A stretch of 64,000 nucleotides of DNA from Kordia zhangzhouensis (GTDB taxonomy: Bacteria > Bacteroidota > Bacteroidia > Flavobacteriales > Flavobacteriaceae), in NCBI RefSeq assembly GCF_001005305.1, contig NZ_LBMH01000004.1:248001-312000 (forward strand). Reading direction: 5' to 3'. The translations under genes and the position numbers were made by a program. A model generated the notes under the pieces. That model did no database searches. It had not been told where the DNA came from and worked only from the letters and a program-made list of their open reading frames with translations. The first letter of the stretch is position 1. The number at the start of each line of letters is the position of its first letter. Below are positions 46,401 through 54,336 of the stretch, piece after piece.

Positions 46401-49400
46401 TCAATTCACAATCAATCCTGAAAATAAAGAAGAATTTGGACAACTATTTGCCGAATTACAAAAGCAAGGAATTGTATTAGATAAAATCTATTTTGGCTGG
46501 TCAAAAGAAACATTTACTGAAAATGAAGAATCATTAACCAATGCCTTAACAAAGGGTGTATATGCATTCTTATATGTTTGTCAAGGATTAATGCAGTTGA
46601 AGTCTGATGATAAAATTTCAATAGCATATATATATCATGGTTCAGAAAATACGGCACAACCACAAAACGAAGCAATTAATGGTTTTATAAAAAGCTTACA
46701 CTTAGAACAATCTAATATTCGTTGTAAAACCATAGAAATTAGTCAACAAGTAAATCCTGATCAACTATCTGAAATAGTAGTAGCTGAATTACAATTAGAT
46801 ACTATTGAACAATTAGCGGTTCGTTATGAAAAAGATCAACGATTTGTTAGAAAACTACAAAATCTGGAACGTTGGAATAGCAATCGCTCATCGGCAACGA
46901 ATCAAGGATTAAAAGAAAAAGGAGTATATCTTATCACAGGTGGTGCTGGCGGATTAGGATTCATTTTTGCAGAATACTTAGCAAAAGAATGCAAAGCAAG
47001 ATTAGTGCTAACAGGACGTTCTGTACTTTCAGAAGAAAAATCGACTAAAATTCAAGAGCTAGAAAAACTAGGGGCAGAAGTATTGTACATTGCTTCAGAT
47101 ATATCCAAATGGGATGATGTCAATAAAGTCATAGTTGAAACAAAAAAGAAGTTTGGGACTATTGATGGAATTATTCATAGCGCAGGTGTTCTTCGCGATT
47201 CTAACATTCGCAATAAAACAATTGAAGAAATGCAAGCGGTATTTGCCCCAAAAATTTACGGAGCATTCTATCTAGATATTTTGACAAAAAATGATGCATT
47301 AGACTTTTTCGTAACATTCTCTTCCATGGCAGCTGTTGGAGGAAACATGGGACAAAGTGATTATTCCTATGCCAACCACTTCATGGATACATATATTCAA
47401 AGAAGAGAAGCACTACAACAACAAGGAGAACGTTCAGGAAAATCACTTAGTTTGAACTGGTCTATTTGGGCAAATGGAGGAATGAAGTTAGATGCGCAAA
47501 TGGAAGCGTTCTTTAAAAATAGTTTAGGAATCAGACCGTTAAAAACGGAAACGGGTATAGGTACTTTTACAAGCGGTTTATTTGCTGAAGAAACACAAAT
47601 TGTGGTTGTTGAAGGAATGCAAGAGCGCATGGAAATTGCTTGGGGAATTCGAGAAAAAGAAGAAGATCACTCAACAACTGTAAACACGGGTAGTGAGACT
47701 AGCCCATCCATTTCAGATGAGGCGAATGGAGAAGTAGCGACTTTAGTTCAAAAAGAGCTTATTCAAATTGCAATGGACTTCTTAAAACTAGAAGAAGATG
47801 ATGTTGCAGTTGATAAAATTCTATTAGACATAGGTTTTGATTCTATTGGACTGGCTTCCTATGCAAACGCATTGAATGAAAAATACGGTTTGGATGTCAT
47901 TACACCAGTATTATTCTTTGAATATCCGTCAATTAATGAGATTACAAAATATCTAATTAATGAACATAATGCAGCTGTTGTTAACACATACAATTTAGCA
48001 GCTAATAATAGCTCAACAGTACAAGAAACTTCAAAACAAAGCAACACAGCGGTAAAAGAAGCTAAAGCAGAAACTCCTTCATTTACAGGAATCAATAAAG
48101 GTTGGAATCCAAGCACTTCTCAAACAATTGCAGCCAATAAAACCTCGCAAGGATCAGGAATATCTGCAGACTCTCGTTTTGTAGATTGTCCTATTGCAAT
48201 TGTTGGAATTGGTGGAGTAATGCCTAAATCCAAAAACATGCAAGAATATTGGGAAAACCTGAAAAATGAAGAGAACATGATTTCAGTAGTACCAAGAGAT
48301 CGCTGGATTTGGGAAGACTATGATGGAGATCCGATTACAGAAAAAAACAAAACAAATTCAAAATACGGCGGATTCATTGATGATGCTGACAAATTTGATC
48401 CATTATTCTTCGGAATTTCACCAAGAGAAGCAGAAATGATGGATCCACAACAGCGCGTGTTTTTAGAAACTGTTTGGAATACTATTGAAGATTCTGGTTA
48501 TAAAGTTTCCGATCTTTCAGGTACTAAAACTGGTTTATTTGTTGGTGTTGCAGTACACGATTACAGTGACTTGATGAATGGACTCAATGTAGAACTTGAT
48601 GGCTATACTGCTTCTGGAAATTCACACTGCATCCTAGCAAATCGTATTTCATTCTTACTAAATTTACGTGGTCCTAGTGCTCCAATTGATACGGCATGTT
48701 CTAGTTCGCTAATCGCTATTCATCGAGCCATAGAATCTATTCATACAGGAAGTAGTGATATGGCTATTGTGGGAGGAGTTCAGTTAATGATGACACCAGC
48801 AGCACACATTTCTTTCGGAATGGCTGGAATGTTGAGTAGTGATGGAAAATGTAAGACATTTGATAAAAGCGCTAATGGATATGTTAGAGGAGAAGGCTCT
48901 GGAGCTATTTTCTTAAAAACCTTAGCTCAAGCGGAAGCAGACAATGATCAAATATATGCTGTCATCAAAGCAACTTCCGAAAATCATGGAGGGAAAGCAA
49001 CAATGCTAACAGCTCCTAATCCACATGCGCAAGCAGAATTATTAGTTGAAGCATATGAAAAAGGGCAAATTGATCCTGCAACGGTAGGATATATAGAATG
49101 CCATGGAACAGGAACAAGTTTGGGAGATCCAATTGAAATTAGAGCGTTGGCAAAATCATTCAAAGAATTATATGACAAGCATAACAAACCAATTCCACAA
49201 ACACCTCACATTGGTTTAAGTTCAGTAAAAACCAATATAGGTCACTTGGAAACGGCTGCGGGAATTTCTAGTTTTTTAAAAGCAGTATTAGCAATGAAAT
49301 ACAAGCAAATTCCGGCTTCTCTACACTTTGAAGAACTCAATCCTCATATCAGTTTTGCAGGAACTCCATTTTATGTGGTCGATAAAACCCAGCCTTGGGA

Positions 49401-51012
49401 ACGAATGATTGGTGCAGATGGAAAAGAAGCTCCAAGACGTGCAGGAATCAGCTCTTTTGGATTTGGAGGAGCAAATGCACACGTTGTTATTGAAGAATAC
49501 ATTCCTTCCAAGGAAGAAAAACCAATAGAATTTAATAAACCATTCTTATTTGTCTTATCTGCAAAAAATGAAGATAGATTAAAAGCTTATGCAGAGTCAA
49601 TATTACAATTTGTTGAAAATCAAGAAATAGACTTGCTTAATCTTACATACACGTTACAAGTTGGAAGAGACGAAATGAAAGAACGCTTGGGAATTGCTGT
49701 CAACTCCAAAGAAGAACTTACTCAGTTATTGAAAGATTATATCAACGGAGAAGAGTTAGAAAACTTACACGTTGGAAAAGTAAATAAAAAGAACAAAGAA
49801 GTCGTGCTTCCTAGCAATGCAGAAATCAATTCTTATATAGAAGCTTATAACCATGAAGAGGTATTAAAAGCTTGGGTGCAAGGAGCTGAAATTGATTGGA
49901 ATACACTTTATGGACACGATAAACCTAAGCGCGCAAACATTCCAACATATCCTTTTGCCAGAGAAAGCTATTGGTTTGATTATGATGAAAACAATGCAAA
50001 GGGACATACAATTGCAAAAGCGATGCATCCATTATTGCATACCAATACCTCTGTATTAAGACAACAGGCATACAGTTCTACGTTTCATAAAAATGAATTT
50101 TTCTTATTAGAAGAAGAAACAGGTGAAAAAACATTATCGGCAGGTGCATTTTTAGAAATGGCAAACACAGCAATTACTCATGCATCTACTGCTACATTAG
50201 ACTTTAAAGCGATAGAATTTAGAAACATACAGTGGTATCATTCCTTTATTGCCAATACTGAAACGGCGATAACATTGGCTGTACGAGAAGAAAATTCTCA
50301 TACGGTAACGTTTGAAGCCTACAGCAATCAAAATAATGAAGAAAGTGTTCACTTTGAAGGTACTGCAAGGTTAGAAATAATGACCAAGTCAAAGCAAATT
50401 GATATTGAACTGTTGCAAAAACAGCTTAGTGAAGTAGCTATTAAAGAGATAAATTTCTTCGAAGCATTTGCTCAAAAAGGATTCAACGGGTATGCATATC
50501 CTGATATTCAGAAAATGTACACTGGGCATAAACAATTGGTACTTAAAGTAAGTTTATCTGAAGATTTGAAAAAAGATGCGTCTCGCTATGTAATTCATCC
50601 AGCGATGATAGAAGTTGCGTTACATGCTTCTGGGTATATGATTCAACCAGATTATTATACAGAAAGCGCTCCACAACCAATGAAACTTGATCAATTAACA
50701 GTTTTATCTCCTTGTGAAGAAGAAATGTTTATCTGGATTCGTCAAGCAAGAAATAGTAAATTCAACGAAGATGAAATAGGATTGGATATCTATTTACTGA
50801 ATGCGCAAGGCGAAATATGTGTATCACTCAAATCATTAATTTTTGCCAATGAAGAATACACGCTTTATAATACTCCAGAATCACTTGAATTTGAAAAATA
50901 TTTAGAATCTTTCTATAACATTACTTCCAATGGTTCTGCAAAGAAATCTACAGAAGACATGACAGAAGAATTCAAAAAACTATTAGGAAAGGATTTCGAT
51001 AAACTTTCGTAA
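40462..51012 (+). CDS. modular trans-AT-type PKS: ACP-DUF2156-PLP lyase-KS-DH-KR-ACP-KS-DH*
   Basis: About 3516 residues from the ATG at 40462 (a TTG three codons upstream is possible). Domains by motif: ACP (S43 in GIDSFRV); DUF2156-like GNAT-fold domain, about 150-470 (KMRRLRYQVSKFEKAG, FKNKFRPKHQ); tryptophanase/tyrosine-phenol-lyase-like domain, about 550-945 (GRNAEK, SNNAGGGTPIS, D730 and R733 in VMDGTR, probable Schiff-base K773 in LPKDF); KS1, about 1010-1437 (C1177, H1312, H1352); DH1, 1615-1913 (H1645, D1814); KR, about 1925-2330 (TGGAGGLG); ACP2 (S2461); KS2, 2576-3013 (C2746, H2881, H2928); a C-terminal DH-like fold lacking the catalytic His and Asp. No AT domain is present, so extender loading must come from outside. 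The gene ends in a half-module completed by the next PKS. Confidence 0.87.
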   Translation: MNPKEKLLETTETYLCSLISEVAELPITTNDASTPFLELGIDSFRVLQIIKKLEEDFGTLPKTLLFENFNISDLSNHFVETYESILTKKFSHTGAIAKPTTKQSKVEKETKETTAEKEVSKQQKTVTVQENVVQTAKKQTTSTKLEIRRPIIISEKEIGKHKELNNWYVEIFNQYKNESSTSRGTRNIAPLLFIGSERKGYLNYSKSGNLILVYAYTGPRTYLSTIAEEITKYSEDNGYEITILSDHAIESINETPFYATPFGVISRIENMQKFSLNGSKMRRLRYQVSKFEKAGDCKTVEYVNGTDKKTDKEIVRLIDEWSAARTMVNPLIPIVKEEILNGKLNKEHRLFLTYLDNTLQNAILISKLSNELNGYLMDLEFYPKEMPLGGLEYGIVKMMEALAAEGANMLSLGGTYGCKIEESNNADPELEKTLNFLRESKIFNDEGNLQFKNKFRPKHQTIFICRPVAVSNADNVTDIIMMIADPSKAETETQGKSSYEELTVQMTVSDNSYTTVENTKEVPVQKTETSVVVEDELVIIEGIKYSQVLAVNGYNPLNISNTEVAHDLKTDSWAQLDSPVIDAQLNFLYSQLYKSTHIEKSLQTVFPFSNVALTSSGRNAEKVFFQAWEKKGIVLQNLLFPTAIYSEIQYGFSPKEIPNPEVFNLNSEKLFKGDLHWEQLVALVEKEQESLAFVAIEISNNAGGGTPISIEQLKKIKELLKAHNIPFVMDGTRVLENAKCIIENEKEYANQNIWEVAKKIYSFADVVWASLPKDFCVNKGGIVATNDETLFNKIQDAIEDEGVGLDIIDKKLIAASFENKPVIEKRIHNRIACVKIIHEALSSHGIPVIKPAGSHCILIDVKQVPQFKNFKNPVESFAAWLYLNSGIRGSVHNTGMQSNTAINGVLRLAIHVGMEPKEANEISQKLTQLFDCMENIPEVEAKGAPETFGTIGAKYHLRKFHNATNSIVSITDVNVASSGNKLSSNVSTETTIQATNSSEAQPNKNTNYKHQDIAIVGMSGRYPKAKNLDELWENLLAGRDCVEVIPEERLKQRKNTRFTKKYRGGFLEDVDKFDSMFFNIPPAVAEMFDPQERLLLETAWESIEDAGYYPEILTPENTPKNIGVFVGAVWTMYQMIGAEEKLVGHDTNPNSFLWSVANRISYCLNLSGPSMSVDTACSSSMTALYLACESIYNGECAGAIVGGVNLDLHQSKFDINSFGGALSPDGVCRTFGKGANGYVAGEGVGTIFIKPLAQAEKDGDHIYGVIKSVSVNHGGRTSGYMVPDPKAQASLVVTALEKANIDARSVGYIEAHGTGTELGDPIEISGLKRAFDKYEVANQTCAVGSVKTNIGHLEAAAGVVGIHKVLLQMKHKKLVPSLHSTELNEFIDFKNSPFYVEQEVEDWKPKIVDGEEFPLRAGISSFGAGGANAHVIIESYEHAQLPEEEGAYQIFPLSAVKKDRLKATAERLLKFLQNEANQHIRIQDIGHTLRVGRKSFEHRLIIIAATKEELIEKLTLFIEDQKDHNILKGVVEKVGNIAKLLNKSEKKAFIELIAESGDLHKVGQLWIEGIINDWQAIANTNDGKRISLPTYPFADKRHWVERTDNEAIIGTASAMHPMIDANESTFERQLFKKTFHDQEFFIYDHLVSDIPTLPGVAYLDFARKAGELAAGKKVKAIKNIIWLNPITVNNSQPTDVWIELIPQAGQVVKFEVFSKNEAGDKQLHSQGKLTYVTDEEEAITEFIDVKGIQERCTKVADGKDAYPEFKKLGLGLGPSFQVLQEVFKNDDEMLGIMKVPDVCENEFKDYLLHPSLLDGTGQTVMAAHLLSQSEESSEGLFVPYSFGEVEILHPLTENCYSYIQKVNEPNSNLSKANLIITDENGKILVKINESVGIPLTDIHEKPAEVPKTANTTEVDEFLDLYYTHIWEAVSLTKNIEELNVSKSILLFDTDDATFKSYQKQTKTPVILIQPGKKYQKNSDNQFTINPENKEEFGQLFAELQKQGIVLDKIYFGWSKETFTENEESLTNALTKGVYAFLYVCQGLMQLKSDDKISIAYIYHGSENTAQPQNEAINGFIKSLHLEQSNIRCKTIEISQQVNPDQLSEIVVAELQLDTIEQLAVRYEKDQRFVRKLQNLERWNSNRSSATNQGLKEKGVYLITGGAGGLGFIFAEYLAKECKARLVLTGRSVLSEEKSTKIQELEKLGAEVLYIASDISKWDDVNKVIVETKKKFGTIDGIIHSAGVLRDSNIRNKTIEEMQAVFAPKIYGAFYLDILTKNDALDFFVTFSSMAAVGGNMGQSDYSYANHFMDTYIQRREALQQQGERSGKSLSLNWSIWANGGMKLDAQMEAFFKNSLGIRPLKTETGIGTFTSGLFAEETQIVVVEGMQERMEIAWGIREKEEDHSTTVNTGSETSPSISDEANGEVATLVQKELIQIAMDFLKLEEDDVAVDKILLDIGFDSIGLASYANALNEKYGLDVITPVLFFEYPSINEITKYLINEHNAAVVNTYNLAANNSSTVQETSKQSNTAVKEAKAETPSFTGINKGWNPSTSQTIAANKTSQGSGISADSRFVDCPIAIVGIGGVMPKSKNMQEYWENLKNEENMISVVPRDRWIWEDYDGDPITEKNKTNSKYGGFIDDADKFDPLFFGISPREAEMMDPQQRVFLETVWNTIEDSGYKVSDLSGTKTGLFVGVAVHDYSDLMNGLNVELDGYTASGNSHCILANRISFLLNLRGPSAPIDTACSSSLIAIHRAIESIHTGSSDMAIVGGVQLMMTPAAHISFGMAGMLSSDGKCKTFDKSANGYVRGEGSGAIFLKTLAQAEADNDQIYAVIKATSENHGGKATMLTAPNPHAQAELLVEAYEKGQIDPATVGYIECHGTGTSLGDPIEIRALAKSFKELYDKHNKPIPQTPHIGLSSVKTNIGHLETAAGISSFLKAVLAMKYKQIPASLHFEELNPHISFAGTPFYVVDKTQPWERMIGADGKEAPRRAGISSFGFGGANAHVVIEEYIPSKEEKPIEFNKPFLFVLSAKNEDRLKAYAESILQFVENQEIDLLNLTYTLQVGRDEMKERLGIAVNSKEELTQLLKDYINGEELENLHVGKVNKKNKEVVLPSNAEINSYIEAYNHEEVLKAWVQGAEIDWNTLYGHDKPKRANIPTYPFARESYWFDYDENNAKGHTIAKAMHPLLHTNTSVLRQQAYSSTFHKNEFFLLEEETGEKTLSAGAFLEMANTAITHASTATLDFKAIEFRNIQWYHSFIANTETAITLAVREENSHTVTFEAYSNQNNEESVHFEGTARLEIMTKSKQIDIELLQKQLSEVAIKEINFFEAFAQKGFNGYAYPDIQKMYTGHKQLVLKVSLSEDLKKDASRYVIHPAMIEVALHASGYMIQPDYYTESAPQPMKLDQLTVLSPCEEEMFIWIRQARNSKFNEDEIGLDIYLLNAQGEICVSLKSLIFANEEYTLYNTPESLEFEKYLESFYNITSNGSAKKSTEDMTEEFKKLLGKDFDKLS

Positions 51013-51055
51013 GAATCACAAAAAAGATTTCCTAAAAATCACAAAAGAGTATACA

Positions 51056-52486
51056 ATGATTAAATCATTCTTCTCACTAACAGTGTGTTTCTTACTATTT
51101 GCACACATAAGTTTTAGTCAAACACAACAACCTGAAAAGGAAAAAGATACCCTTTCACAAAAAAAATCTCAAGGAGGTATCAAATTAGATATGTTAGATG
51201 GTGACATGTTCGATACAGGAACCGAACGAGACACCATAACAGAGACAATAGAAGGCGATACAGAAACTAAAAAATCATTTTGGAACGAATACATATTTAG
51301 CCCTTCACGACTAGGGATTAGCTATGAGTTTACGTACAATTTTACTGATCCGACAGAAGTTATTAAAAACAGGTTTGCATTTCGTTTAGAATATTCAAAA
51401 TTTCTATTCAACAATCTTTTTGTCCAGTTAGATACAAAATCGTTTGTCTTTATGGATGGCGATAGCCGAAGCAGACGTTTAAGCTACTACAATAATGACG
51501 ATTTTGAAGAAGCAGACCTCGCTTTTGGGTCTATCACACGAAATGCTTTTGTACAGTATAGTTATAAGCAAAGTAGCATCAAAGTTGGATTACAAACATT
51601 GGCTTGGGGAGAATCAGATTTTGCCGCTATTACAGATGAAATCAATCCGTTTGATTTTAGAGATCCACTTAATTTGAACATTGATGAGTTGCGAGTTGGA
51701 CAATTTATGATTGGGCTTAATTTTTACACCTCTATCGGAAACTTTAATACCTTTTTTGTACCGAATGCACGATTCAATCTATTTCCAAAAGAAGGGACTC
51801 GATTTTTTGAAGATTCTTTTGCAGGAACAAATATTGTAACTCAAGAAGTAGATAATGGAAAAAATTCTATTGAATATGGATTCCGTTGGAAAAAAGCTTT
51901 TAAGAAAAGTGATGTAAGCATAATTGTAACCAGTTTGATTGATAACAATCTTGTAAGAGAACAAGTAAATCCAAACTTGGTACAATTACATGAAAAAAGA
52001 TTCACCACTGTTGGAATGAGCTTTAATTATGCTATCGGGAATCTATTGATTAGAGGAGAAAATGCAATCAAATTTCCTAGAGCATACAATACAGCTTCTT
52101 TAGGAATTATTGAACGAAATGCATTTGATACTTCGTTAGGTTTTGAATACGGTCCTAACAGCACGACCACATTTACGCTTGAATTAGTAAACAATCATGT
52201 CATCAATTGGACAAATGAAATAGTAGGGATTCCTAGAAACGATTTTACGGCGTTTTTTGTAGTGGTAAAAGAATTGATGAAAAATGATCTTTCACTGAAT
52301 TATATAACAATGTATAATGGTCCTAATACTACATTTTTCAATCTTTTATCAGCAGCATACAAATTAAATGATAACATAACACTTTCTCTTGATGCGATTA
52401 TTCCGATTACAAATGATGAGCAAAGTGCATTTTACCAATTTAGAGAACAACAACATTTAGCTTTCAAAGCTCAATTTTTGTTTTAA
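51056..52486 (+). CDS. DUF1302-like outer-membrane barrel protein
   Basis: A 476-residue protein with signal peptide (to HISFSQ, about residue 22), an acidic Ser/Thr-rich segment (about 25-70), and a long region of amphipathic strands ending in phenylalanine (KAQFLF). The segment LAWGESDFAAITDEINPFDF is the hallmark of DUF1302 proteins, seen in genes near RND transporters and DUF1329/LolA-like proteins in Gram-negatives. It is taken as an outer-membrane channel or barrel. It lies between two PKS genes, 43 bp after the first, so it is part of the pathway and may be the exit step for a lipid-like product. Confidence 0.75.
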   Translation: MIKSFFSLTVCFLLFAHISFSQTQQPEKEKDTLSQKKSQGGIKLDMLDGDMFDTGTERDTITETIEGDTETKKSFWNEYIFSPSRLGISYEFTYNFTDPTEVIKNRFAFRLEYSKFLFNNLFVQLDTKSFVFMDGDSRSRRLSYYNNDDFEEADLAFGSITRNAFVQYSYKQSSIKVGLQTLAWGESDFAAITDEINPFDFRDPLNLNIDELRVGQFMIGLNFYTSIGNFNTFFVPNARFNLFPKEGTRFFEDSFAGTNIVTQEVDNGKNSIEYGFRWKKAFKKSDVSIIVTSLIDNNLVREQVNPNLVQLHEKRFTTVGMSFNYAIGNLLIRGENAIKFPRAYNTASLGIIERNAFDTSLGFEYGPNSTTTFTLELVNNHVINWTNEIVGIPRNDFTAFFVVVKELMKNDLSLNYITMYNGPNTTFFNLLSAAYKLNDNITLSLDAIIPITNDEQSAFYQFREQQHLAFKAQFLF

Positions 52487-52563
52487 AAAAATCAACCAAT
52501 AAAACTAACCAATTTCTACACTTGCAGTACATGCTGTGTTAGTGATGAAATCCATTAAATACA

Positions 52564-54318
52564 ATGAATATGCAAACACTTGACACTGAAATAGCAGAGA
52601 AAATTATCTCGAAAAAGATTGAGAAGAAAGAAGCCATGCGCATCTTTGATGGTTTGTCAGAAACGGAAAAGCAACAACTTATTTCGCAGATAAAATCATT
52701 GACAGGCATTACAGATGTAACTAATGGAAATTTTTCTTCATCAAAAAGATTAAAACCTTTAGATCAAAGAGATCTAGAAGATCATCATAGAGAATTTATT
52801 CAAAAACTGACTGAGAAATACGAAAAATTTGTTCCAAAATCAAAAGCGAACGTACCGAAACATCACTTTCATTTTGTAGATCAGCGTCGTAATTTCCATT
52901 TAATCAAAGAAATCAAACAACTGCATTTCCAAGTTACTTACGAAAAAGCAGAAGGAGCTTATGTATATGATATTGATGGAAATAAATACATAGACATTTC
53001 GGGTGATATGGGAGTAAATATCTTCGGTCATAAAGCACCAATGATTGTTGATGCCGTGAAAGCAGCACTTGATCGTGGAATTCCACTAGCAGGATACTCT
53101 GAAACAATCCATAACGCAACTCAAATTATTAGTGAATTAACTGGGCATGATCGTGTGCTGTACACACAATCAGGGACAGAAGCGGTAATGGTTGCTACAC
53201 GAATTGCGAGAGCAGCAACGAACCGAAAAAAGATTGCGTTATTTGAAGGAGCTTACCACGGACTTTCCGATGTTGTAATGGCAATGCGCGATATGCAAGG
53301 CAATAGTTTGGCAGCTGGACCAGGAATGTTACAAGAATTTGCAGATCAAATTATTGTATTGAAATATGGAGACGAAGAATCATTAGATATCATTGAAGCA
53401 AGAGCAGATGAAATAGCTGGTGTTTTAGTTGAGCCAGTACAATCGAGACACATATATAACAAACCGGTTGAATTTTTAAAAGAACTACGCAATATTACTA
53501 TTGAAAAAGACATTCCTCTGATTTTTGACGAAATGATTACAGGATTCCGAGTAAGTCCAAAAGGAGCTCAAGGAATCTTCAATATAACACCAGACATTTC
53601 TACATATGGAAAAATTCCAGGAGGTGGATTGCCTACAGGATTAGTGGCTGGTTCTCAAAAATATATGGATTTAATTGATGGTGGAACTTGGGAATTCAAT
53701 GATGATTCGATGCCAAAATCGAAAAGAGTTGGAATGGGAGGAACACATTCACAAAATCCATTAAAAGTAGCCTCTTCTTACGCAACAATGAAAGAAATTA
53801 AAAAGCGTTTGGAAAAAAGAGATAACTGTAACTACTATTCACATACATGCGAGTGTTTGTACTGCAAGCTCAATACACGCACCATGCGAATGGTGGAGGA
53901 ACTAAATCAATATTTTGTAGAGCATAATTTGCCTATAACTATTGATTTTTTTGGTTCATTATTCCGTTTCAGATACATAGATAGTTACTGGGGAATTACT
54001 GAGGCATTAATGTTCATTTTAATGCGAATGAATGGAGTTGAAACAAATATTCAAGGAAACTGTTTCTTAACCACAGCACACACAGACGAAGATATTCGAA
54101 ATGTTATCAATGCGGTAAAAAAGAGTTTACAAACACTTATGGATGAAGGATTCTTTTATGAAGCACCAGTGGAAGCTAAAAAAGAAGAAGCGGTCTTTGT
54201 AGAAACACCTAAGCCAGTAGAAAACAAAAGCATTTCAAAAATAGATCAGACTACCGATTCACAAATGCAAAAACTAAAAGATCTTTTAGTTAGAGATTTA
54301 AAAAGATTCAATCAATAA
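52564..54318 (+). CDS. class III aminotransferase of the PKS/NRPS-associated (GSA-like) type
   Basis: A 584-residue PLP enzyme related to glutamate-1-semialdehyde aminomutase and to the embedded AMT domains of mycosubtilin- and microcystin-type synthases. It has FDEMITGFRVSPKG and the Schiff-base lysine K350 in TYGKIPGGGLPTG; YDIDGNKYIDISGDMG and YTQSGTEAVMVATR are early fold marks. Such domains convert a carrier-bound beta-keto thioester to a beta-amine. N-terminal (about 1-60) and C-terminal (about 540-584) helical extensions may dock to the PKS. An insert with C422, C429, C431 and C434 (spacing CX6CXCX2C) looks metal-binding and is unusual. Here it stands alone between two PKS halves, rather than fused. 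Confidence 0.85.
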   Translation: MNMQTLDTEIAEKIISKKIEKKEAMRIFDGLSETEKQQLISQIKSLTGITDVTNGNFSSSKRLKPLDQRDLEDHHREFIQKLTEKYEKFVPKSKANVPKHHFHFVDQRRNFHLIKEIKQLHFQVTYEKAEGAYVYDIDGNKYIDISGDMGVNIFGHKAPMIVDAVKAALDRGIPLAGYSETIHNATQIISELTGHDRVLYTQSGTEAVMVATRIARAATNRKKIALFEGAYHGLSDVVMAMRDMQGNSLAAGPGMLQEFADQIIVLKYGDEESLDIIEARADEIAGVLVEPVQSRHIYNKPVEFLKELRNITIEKDIPLIFDEMITGFRVSPKGAQGIFNITPDISTYGKIPGGGLPTGLVAGSQKYMDLIDGGTWEFNDDSMPKSKRVGMGGTHSQNPLKVASSYATMKEIKKRLEKRDNCNYYSHTCECLYCKLNTRTMRMVEELNQYFVEHNLPITIDFFGSLFRFRYIDSYWGITEALMFILMRMNGVETNIQGNCFLTTAHTDEDIRNVINAVKKSLQTLMDEGFFYEAPVEAKKEEAVFVETPKPVENKSISKIDQTTDSQMQKLKDLLVRDLKRFNQ

Positions 54319-54336
54319 ACAAAATACACCAACAAA

